From NCBI RefSeq assembly GCF_963855985.1, contig NC_087108.1, positions 11,302,001 through 11,366,000 on the forward strand: 64,000 nt of DNA, written 5' to 3'. A model generated the notes under the pieces. The model did no database searches. It was not told the origin of the DNA and worked only from the letters and a program-made list of their open reading frames with translations. Of the stretch, positions 56,998 to 64,000 are shown in pieces; positions within the stretch are counted from its first letter, which is position 1, and every line of letters starts with the position of its first letter. A program made the position numbers and the translations under genes. This DNA is from Ostrinia nubilalis (Eukaryota > Arthropoda > Insecta > Lepidoptera > Crambidae).

Positions 56998-58299
56998 AGG
57001 ACGTCGCTATTGTATTAAGGCCCGATTCGACCATACTTTTATCCGAGAATATATTATATCCTGGTATAGCACATGGACAGTTTTAGTATGGGAAATCTGT
57101 CAAAATGTCGAATAACTGACTATTTATTCTGAGATTAATTACCCTTATTTGGTCGAATCCGCCTTAAGTGAACTAACTTGACTTTTTTTGAATGTTTCAA
57201 ATCAGCGATTTTTTTCCTTTTGAGAGCTAACGCTGCGTAAACGGTTAAAGTTTCGGTTCTACCTTTTTTCGCAGAACTTTTTTAATCATAATTTTACTAT
57301 GCATAACAACGGATGGCATAATTTTCTTTACGCAGAAATTCGTTAGGCATACACTCATTTGGTATACATTCAAAACTAATAATTTTGTAAGGCAGAATCA
57401 TCTTTAGGCATAACTTTTATATCAAAATCAAAATCAAAAATTATTTATTCAGTTTAGACCACAAGTGGCACTTATGAACGTCAAAATTATTATAGAAAAT
57501 AATAAAAAAGAAAAGTTAGCCCTTATGTTAGACCCCCATCTAGTAACTATGAATTATTTGAAACCACAATGGAAGAGGTACTTAGAAGAGTTTGTAATAG
57601 TTCAAAGAAAGTAGTTGTATGTGGAGACTTTAATATTAATAACGGGTGTAAAAAAACCTATCCCGAAGCCGAAGACTACTTATTCTCCACATCATGGGGA
57701 TCATTTTTTTCTTTGGGACCATACCTGGGAAACTTGTGGTTTAGGAGATATTGAAGGTCAAAGTCAGAATATTTTTTTCAAGATTTTTACATTATCAATT
57801 TCAATTCGTTGTTTAAAATTTTTTTTTCTAAGAAACCTTATTAAAATTTTGAGTATTTTCGTCACAATAAGGCTTTTGTCTTTACAATAAGAAATGGATA
57901 GCAGCGCGCGCACACACGCTCAAGCGCTGCCCCCACGCCCCGAACCGCAACCCGCGCTCGCCCATGAGTCATTCAACTCTACTGTGAGTTCAACGACTAC
58001 GACTGGACCAACTGAACTGAGCTTAATCCAAATCTACCTAGTTTGTAAAAATGAAATGAGTACCTAAATTAGTTACTTACACCTTAATATCACCTTACCA
58101 GTTTAGTTTTCATTCTAAAAAATAATAAATTACATTTTAATTAATAAAAACCCTTTACACGAATTTGTTTCTTTCCGCAAATTAAATAATCTTACAGAAC
58201 CTAGGTTGTTAACTAAACCGTGCTTTTACGCATAACCGTTATTCTATCACAATGTAGTATCACAGGTCTTATTAGCTACGCAAGTGTGATAAGCGTAAG

Positions 58300-59060
58300 T
58301 AGGTATCATTAAAAAGTACCGTAAACAGATGAATAATGATCTTTTGAATGAGGCCTGTTATTCTTTACATTAATAACTCTCTACTTCAATAACTTAAGTC
58401 TTTACGATAGTAATAAAATTCATAAAGTAAAACTCAAATTATTGCTTACACCACACCGCTCTAAACGCCTAGAGTAAACACCTGGCAATGTTACTCCTAT
58501 CGTTGATTAAGGCATTCACTTTCGATAGGAGTGATGATTGTGTGTTCTTTAAACTTAATTGATTTCAGCAACTAAATAAAAAGGTCTCTTTTTTCAGTCT
58601 TCCTTCCATACTCATTACTTCCTTTCTTCATAATTTACTTGAAATAAATAATGGTTATGCACGTGATTCTAAATAAACGTAATTTTAATCGTTAATCACA
58701 GGCAGTAAGCAGATGTGATAAACTTGTATCATTAAAAAGTACTGTAAACAAATGACAAATGCTCTTACACACAGGTTCATTATTTCTAGCTCTCTAACTT
58801 AATAAATTTTACGTCTTTACGATAGTAATTAATAAAATAAAACTTAACTTACTTATTACTGCAATCTGAACGCCTAGAAATAACACACTGGCAAACTCTT
58901 GCTCCTTCACTTTCGATGGGAGATTAAAAGATAAGATTTTATTTTTAAACTCGATTGATTTTAGAAACTAAACAAAATTTCATATCTTCTAGCACTTCTT
59001 TCATACCAATTACTTCCATTCTTCAACATAAAAAGATTCATCGTCTTGTTCGTGATTATT
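58300..59060 (+). repeat. Diverged tandem duplication (~380-bp unit)
   Basis: Two units, about 58300-58680 and 58715-59060, share TATCATTAAAAAGTAC, GTCTTTACGATAGTAAT, GAACGCCTAGA or AAACGCCTAGA, CACTTTCGAT and TTGATTT blocks in the same order. They lie inside the DNA transposon and have no coding role. Confidence 0.7.
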
Positions 59061-59622
59061 TTAAATGAACGTAACTTTATTACACGGAATAACTATCAAA
59101 ATGTATTGATATTCTTATTGTTTTATTAATAACGATTGCGCATCTACAATTCATTCAAATTTGAGTATTTTGGAAGCTTGCTTAAAGCATTAATTATTAT
59201 TAAGTACCTATGCTAGGACGGATCTTTAGTTAACAAAGATTAATCAAAGTATTTTTGCCGCCGCTTTTACAATCTCATTCGTTGATAGACTTGCCTGTAC
59301 TAAAGTGATGAAATTACATTTTTGTTAAGTTAAAAATTACGTAAATTTGTAGTTGAAAATGAAGAGTAATAACAAAGCGCTACCGATTCACGACGACACA
59401 TTCGATAGACGTATTGCTTGACTGTTATTGGTCAGTCAGTCTCGCCGCGCGGGGCAGTACCTTTGTTGCGAGGGGCCGCTCGCGCCACGCGTTGCTCGCA
59501 CGGCCAGTTCGGTTTCTTCGGCCGTCGAATGCGCTTGCGACTTTTGATTGTTTTCTCGTGCGGATAGTTAGTGTGTGAACGTGTGATAGTGAGTGTGGTA
59601 ATAGTGAATGTGTGTTAGAAAG

Positions 59623-60056
59623 ATGCCTAACCATACGTACAGTGCTCGTGAGTACGTAAACATGGTTTACTGTTATGGGAGGGCACGTGGAAACGCATCT
59701 GAAGCCCTGCAGGCTGTAGGTATCGGGCTGAACATCCTACAGCGCACCACCGTACTGATGCACGTATTATTGTTCTGGCTGTACAACGTCTGTTGGACAA
59801 TCAGCCGATTGTGCCTCCGTCCGCCTCGTTGTGGCCTCGTCTAGGCGTGTATTGTGTCGGATTTGAGGAACTTAAATACCGGTCTGTACGTGAAGGAATA
59901 CTGGAGCGCGCATCAAAACACGATTTACCTGGCACGCGTTTGCTTGCACGTGGAAGGCCGTCAGTTCGAGCCACAACTTGTCCGGTTGGAGCGGCCGATT
60001 CCAGACGACGTCGAAGGGAATCCCCTTCGCCGACTAATCAGTCGGTAAGTACTTAG
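59623..60056 (+). pseudogene. DUF4817-like N-terminal domain of a transposon protein, frameshifted
   Basis: The ATG at 59623 begins MPNHTYSAREYVNMVYCYGR and then GNASEALQ, the helix-turn-helix start (YxxxEYxxMxxxYG..xGNA..A) found in a widespread insect transposon protein family. After EALQA the frame shifts by one: CRYRAEHPTAHHR and RIIVLAVQRLLDNQPIVPPS continue in the next frame. A GTAAGT donor-like site follows at about 60048. The stretch just upstream (59440-59530) is GC-rich, possibly a promoter. No DDE domain is seen downstream. Confidence 0.65.
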
Positions 60057-62690
60057 TTCTAAACCTAAACAAATGCTAAAGGAATGTGTTTTTTAAATGT
60101 AGGAAGTGAATAATCTGGTAATTTAGTGTACAAAATACTTCTGCGGTCGCGGTAGGTAGTGGCGGGAAAGCGCGTACGCTCCAATACACTTACACACACA
60201 TAGGCACGGTCATTGCGTTGCGTGGCGCGCTGTACATTGCGGGCTGCGGAATATTGTATTTTTTTTAATCATAAAAATAAAAAATATTTCCCACCAATAA
60301 TATTTTGTAATATTACTTGGTTGGGTGTACAGAATGCGTAGTTTCAGTCTTCGTGATAGGTTTTTTTACACCCTGTATAATAGAAGATTCCTCTCTTTCA
60401 ATACGGTTTTTAAATTTATTCAAATCTTTTAACTTGTTAAATCTTTTCTCTGAACCAACTAGGGTGACTCCAACATCAGCTACTTGCTTAGACAATATAT
60501 TTTGTAACTGCTTAGTGCTAGACAAATCAATGATAGATTTTGTTAATTCTGATCATTGCGGTCAAATAGCGTCATTTCAACACCATTTTGTGCCATCGAG
60601 CAAGGAAATAGAATATAGACCAGTCACTGCATCCCAGAAAGACAAATTTAAATCTCAAATATCTTATAAGGTCCCACTTTTGCATTCTTTTAACTGTAGT
60701 ATTAATATTTTATATGAGCAATTATTTGAATTAATCAAAAATGAGTTCAACAAAACATTTCCTAAGAAAAAAATTAGTATTAAAAACAATAAAACTAAAT
60801 TCAGTGACTGGGCTACAGTAGGTATTTATATTAGTAGGAAAAAAATGTTTGAATTATATGGTAGAAAAGCCTATAGTAGTGACCCGGACTTTATAGAATA
60901 TGTAAAAAGATACTCAAAAGTTTTTAAACAAGTTTGTACTATGGCAAAATCTATTTACATACGTGACAAAATCAAAAACTCTGGCAACAAAATTAAAGCT
61001 ACTTGGAATTGTATTAATAAAGAAACTTGTAGAATTATATCTCGGGATGATACATTCGCATTAAAAATTGATAACAAGTATATTAAATGCAAAGATAAGG
61101 TAGCAAGCGCATTCGAAAGTTACTTCTCAAATGTACCAATCATAACAACAAGCAATCTTAATTCATGTTCATATCATGCAATGTCTCTTCTCGAAGGTTG
61201 TGTTGATGTTTGCAATAGCCCATTAAAATTTAGACAAATAGACCCCATAGTTATTATAAAAACTTTCAAAGAACTAAATATAAAAAAAACAGAGGATATA
61301 TGGGGCATATCAACAGACATAATAAAACCCATCATTCCTCTTATAGCTCCCCATTTAGCTCATATCTTTAATGAATGTATTAACGAAGGTCAGTTCCCCA
61401 CCCTGATGAAACATAGTAAAATTATACCATTATTTAAAGCAGGAGACAAAAGTGACCCATCCAACTTTAGACCTATATCGATACTACCTGCGCTCAGTAA
61501 AATATTCGAAAAAATTATTTTCAATCAACTACTGTCTCATTTTAACTTAAATAAACTGTTTCATGAAAAACAATATGGGTTCACAAAAGGGAAAAGTACG
61601 ACCGATGCAGGGGTTGCTCTTATCAAACACATTTTCGATGCTTGGCAGGAGAAAAAAGATGCTATTGGTGTATTTTGTGACTTATCGAAGGCGTTTGACT
61701 GTGTTGATCATCAAACTCTGTTATTTAAGCTAGAGCATTATGGCATATCAGGCAAGGCCTTAAGCCTATTACACTCTTACCTCTCAGACAGATTACAAAA
61801 AGTAAATATTCACGGAACTAACTCTTCAGGCGCCCCTCTAAAAATGGGAGTGCCCCAAGGCTCAATACTGGGACCATTGCTCTTTCTGATTTATATAATA
61901 AATGATCTACCTTTTTATTCAAAGGACCTTTGTGAGATAGTATTATTTGCTGATGACACTTCTTTAATTTTTAAAACTAACAGGCGTCAGGAAATATTTG
62001 ACGACGTGAATAATGCTCTTTCCAAAGTATTAGACTGGTTTACAACTAATAATTTGTTATTAAACGCAAAAAAAACTAAATGTTTAAAATTCACTATGCC
62101 TAATGTCAAACAAGTTAACACAAATATTACAGTAAATAATGAACGTATTGAACTGATAAACTCTACTGTTTTTCTAGGTATTACTCTAGATTGTAAATTA
62201 CAATGGGGCCCCCATATTGCTGCCTTGGCGGGAAGACTTAGTTCAGCTGCCTTTGCGGTGAGAAAGATCAGAAACTTGACTGATGTTGAAACAGCAAGGC
62301 TTGTATATTTTAGTTATTTTCATAGTATTATGTCTTATGGTCTTTTACTGTGGGGCTCAGCAGCAGACATAGAATCAATTTTTATTTTATAGATAGTTTT
62401 TATTGGAAATCAACTATTTAAGTACGCGATTCTAGACTTAGCGCTCGGCGGCCGCTATATTCGGTTAAATAAGATTATGCCAAATGAGTTTCTGCGTAAT
62501 GAGATTCTGCCAGATAGAGGGGGAGCCTAAAGTTTCGCATAAATTATGTATGACAGGATTGTTCCCCTTTAAAAATTCTACAAAAAAGTCCGCGATTTGT
62601 CTATCTTTTAAGGTCGGCTCACTGTAACCTTTTTTATGCTAACCAAATCTGTTTTAAAATAATGCATTATTTGCGGAGGTGTTTTCATAA

Positions 62691-63309
62691 ACATGATATT
62701 AATCCATATCCAAATAAATAAGTTATTCATCACAAGTATTTAATTTTAAACATACATGCCCTTTACTTCATTCGATTTCAATAAATATCTTAGAAGATAT
62801 CGCAGTTTTAAAATAACATCGCAGCAAAATAATTATCAAGTACTAAGCGCGCCACTGATGGATCAACGCACAGCCTAAACATTCTAATAACAGAATAGCA
62901 GAATCATCATATTTATAAGGTGCTCAATAGCACAAATTAATGCACACTTACTTATTTTCTTCTATTTTGTCAAATTTTGTAGTGAGTTGTAACGTTCGCC
63001 GTGGGCCACGCACTCCTCTTTCATGTTTTCTGCAGAATACCAGTGGCCGTAACGTGCTCTTCAGTACGTTATGACCTCATACTGAGCAGAGCAATTTGGT
63101 ACAATGTATTTTGCTTTTTAAGTTGATTATACTTATTGTTTAATTTTTTTGGTACCAAATAAATGTTTTTTCTTTCTTTCTTTCTTTCTTTCTTTCAATT
63201 AATGGAAGACGTGTTTCGTATTTTAGTGAAACTATGTATTTTTAGTGAAACTGTGTTAAAAAGGAGTAGAAAGTTATTTTAATGGTGATTTGCTTCTAAG
63301 TTGATATTA
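62691..63309. other. No gene; LINE 3' tail-like end with (TTTC)n
   Basis: AT-rich sequence. Near 63150-63197 AAATAAATGTTTTTT is followed by a (CTTT)n run, the usual look of a LINE 3' end. No coding sequence is seen. Confidence 0.5.
63165..63197 (+). repeat. (TTTC)n microsatellite
   Basis: An uninterrupted run of TTTC units after a LINE-like AATAAATG tail. Confidence 0.85.
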
Positions 63310-63440
63310 ATTACTCAATAGTGCATTTTCTTGACACACATGTCACGTTAAAGACTAGACACTCTAGGGGCTTCCACTTAGCCTCCGAGCGGGTGCCCGC
63401 TGCGTGCGCTCGCCTAATAATGCATAGTAATGCATGACTT
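63310..63440. repeat. Dispersed repeat shared with 39186-39260
   Basis: Shares GTTAAAGACTA, CTCTAGGGGC, CCACTTA and AATGCATAGTA blocks with the region at 39186-39260. It abuts the RTE fragment exactly where RTE homology ends. Confidence 0.6.
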
Positions 63441-64000
63441 TTTGTCTTGTCCATGTTCATTTTAAGACCCACTTGTTGAGAGGCTCTACTGAGGCCATGG
63501 AGCATTGTGTTTAGGTCCTCCACGGTCTCAGCCATGATTACGATATCGTCCGCGAAACGAAGGTGGGTGATATACCTACTCGCCGTTGATATTTATGCCG
63601 AATCCGCTCCAGTCCAGAAGCTTGAAAACATCTTCCAGGGCGGTGGTGAACAGTTGCGGAGATATGACATCTCCCTGTCTCACCCCTCGCTGCAACTGGA
63701 TAGGTTTCGAGTTCTGATCCTGGAGGCGGAACGACATTGTGGCGTTTTCGTACAAGCCCTTCAGCGCTTCGATGTATCTATAGTCAATTTGGCACCGTTG
63801 GAGAGACTGTAGCACTACCCAGGTCTCGATCGAGTCGAAGGCTTTTTCATAGTCCACAAACGCCAGACAGAGTGGCTGATTATACTCCTCGGTCTTCTGT
63901 ATAATCTGCCGCAGCGTATGTATGTGGTCTATGGTACTATAGCCTTTCCGGAAACCGGCTTGTTCGGGAGGCTGGAAGTCGTCGAGCCTGCGTGCGAGAC
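63441..64000 (-). pseudogene. RTE-clade LINE reverse transcriptase fragment, runs off the window
   Basis: Minus-strand frames encode DYEKAFDSIETWVVLQSLQR, LYENATMSFRLQDQNSKPIQ, RGVRQGDVISPQLFTTALED, FKLLDWSGFGININGE and, after a small frame shift near 63575, THLRFADDIVIMAETVEDLN and GLKMNMDKTK. The catalytic FADD is present. It ends at DKTK next to another repeat, so it lacks its 3' part, and the 5' part lies beyond position 64000. Confidence 0.88.

Larger units (their letters stand above)
57644..60380 (+). mobile_element. 2.7-kb TIR DNA transposon inside the LINE endonuclease
   Basis: The ends GGGTGTAAAAAAACCTATC (left) and GATAGGTTTTTTTACACCC (right) are inverted copies, with CGAAG just inside each. 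The interior contains a diverged tandem repeat (58300-59060) and a frame with a DUF4817-like start (59623-60056). The superfamily is uncertain; a TA-type target near both ends is possible. Confidence 0.72.
57530..62392 (+). pseudogene. Non-LTR retrotransposon (endonuclease + RT), interrupted
   Basis: The left part (57530-57643) holds an endonuclease segment ending VVVCGDFNIN. The right part (about 60381-62392) continues with FLNLFKSFNLLNLFSEPTRV, then RT: FRPISILPALSKIFEKIIFN, QYGFTKGKSTTDAGVALIKH, FCDLSKAFDCVDHQTLLFKL, MGVPQGSILGPLLFLIYI, LFADDTSLIF (catalytic ADD) and FLGITLDCKLQWGPHI. It stops at 62392 before the normal C-terminus. The frame is intact for more than 2 kb, so the copy is young. 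The apparent start codon at 60317 lies in the inserted transposon. The clade is jockey/CR1-like. A 2.7-kb DNA transposon sits in the endonuclease domain. Confidence 0.9.
57255..62527. mobile_element. MULE-like element with 9-bp TSD TAAAGTTTC
   Basis: TAAAGTTTC occurs at 57246-57254 and 62528-62536. The ends GGTTCTACC and (inverted) GGCTCCCCC are imperfect. Both ends carry repeated GGCATAA and GCAGAA motifs. A 9-bp duplication fits Mutator-like elements. A LINE makes up most of the interior. No MULE transposase is seen. Confidence 0.6.
57190..62690 (+). mobile_element. Helitron D-like repeat split by a 5.3-kb nest
   Basis: 57190-57255 and 62538-62690 match consecutive parts (about 38958-39180) of the Helitron at 38778-39379, from CAAATCAGCGATTTTTTTCC to TTTTAAAATAATGCATTAT. 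Everything between is inserted. The outer ends of this copy are not clear. Confidence 0.65.

Noticed and set aside
60317..60380. N-terminus of the 691-codon LINE frame
   Set aside because: The first ~21 codons come from the inverted end of the inserted DNA transposon; LINE homology starts at about 60381.

Overview
The window looks like lepidopteran (moth or butterfly) nuclear DNA. It is AT-rich and packed with typical lepidopteran repeats: several Helitron families ending in CTAG, RTE-clade LINE 3' ends, a tRNA-derived SINE, TA-flanked mariner-type MITEs, a piggyBac-like element and a BEL/Pao retrotransposon. No tRNA, rRNA, CRISPR or bacterial gene is visible. The only host genes I can support are cytochrome P450s of the insect CYP3 clan.

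P450 cluster. There are three intact-looking two-exon P450 genes and one pseudogene. From left to right they are a truncated pseudogene (about 1065-2905, +), CYP-a (exons 5309-6680 and 10969-11162, +), CYP-b (exons 44970-43599 and 37877-37684, -) and CYP-c (exons 50412-51792 and 56804-56997, +). All three share one phase-1 intron just after the heme-cysteine motif and a 194-bp last exon. CYP-a and CYP-b lie on the arms of a large inverted duplication (about 5015-13868 against 33713-45240). The arms differ mainly by later transposon insertions, so each arm supplies empty sites for insertions in the other.

Nested core, 16.5-32.1 kb. A Helitron (16574-32099) was hit by a BEL/Pao element (16604-31473; two 493-bp LTRs with one difference; 5-bp target duplication GAGGT). 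The BEL gag frame was then interrupted twice. One insert is a 700-bp terminal-inverted-repeat element placed exactly between AAA and TTT with no target duplication (17630-18329, Spy-like). The other is an 8.8-kb Helitron (18599-27408, minus strand). Inside that Helitron is an 8.6-kb, almost perfect palindrome (18690-27291) flanked by a 7-bp direct repeat. It contains SINE copies and three or four exons of an unidentified captured gene, and the fold axis lies inside the last exon. This is the most unusual object in the window.

Other regions. Positions 1-5.3 kb hold the pseudogene, a second Spy-like insertion with an intact paralogous target site at CYP-c, and several MITEs. 33.7-37.6 kb holds a 1-kb TIR element and a piggyBac-like element carrying a 5'-inverted (twin-primed) RTE copy. 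42.1-43.4 kb, in the CYP-b intron, holds a CACTG-ended element with decayed coding sequence. 46.7-50.2 kb is a 3.5-kb TIR element ending about 250 bp before the CYP-c start codon. 57.2-62.5 kb is another nest: a MULE-like element containing a LINE, which contains a DNA transposon with a DUF4817-like reading frame. 63.4-64 kb is an RTE fragment that runs out of the window.

Functionally, the P450s are predicted microsomal monooxygenases of the clan that handles plant toxins and insecticides in caterpillars. The rest of the sequence records heavy and partly very recent transposon activity around them.
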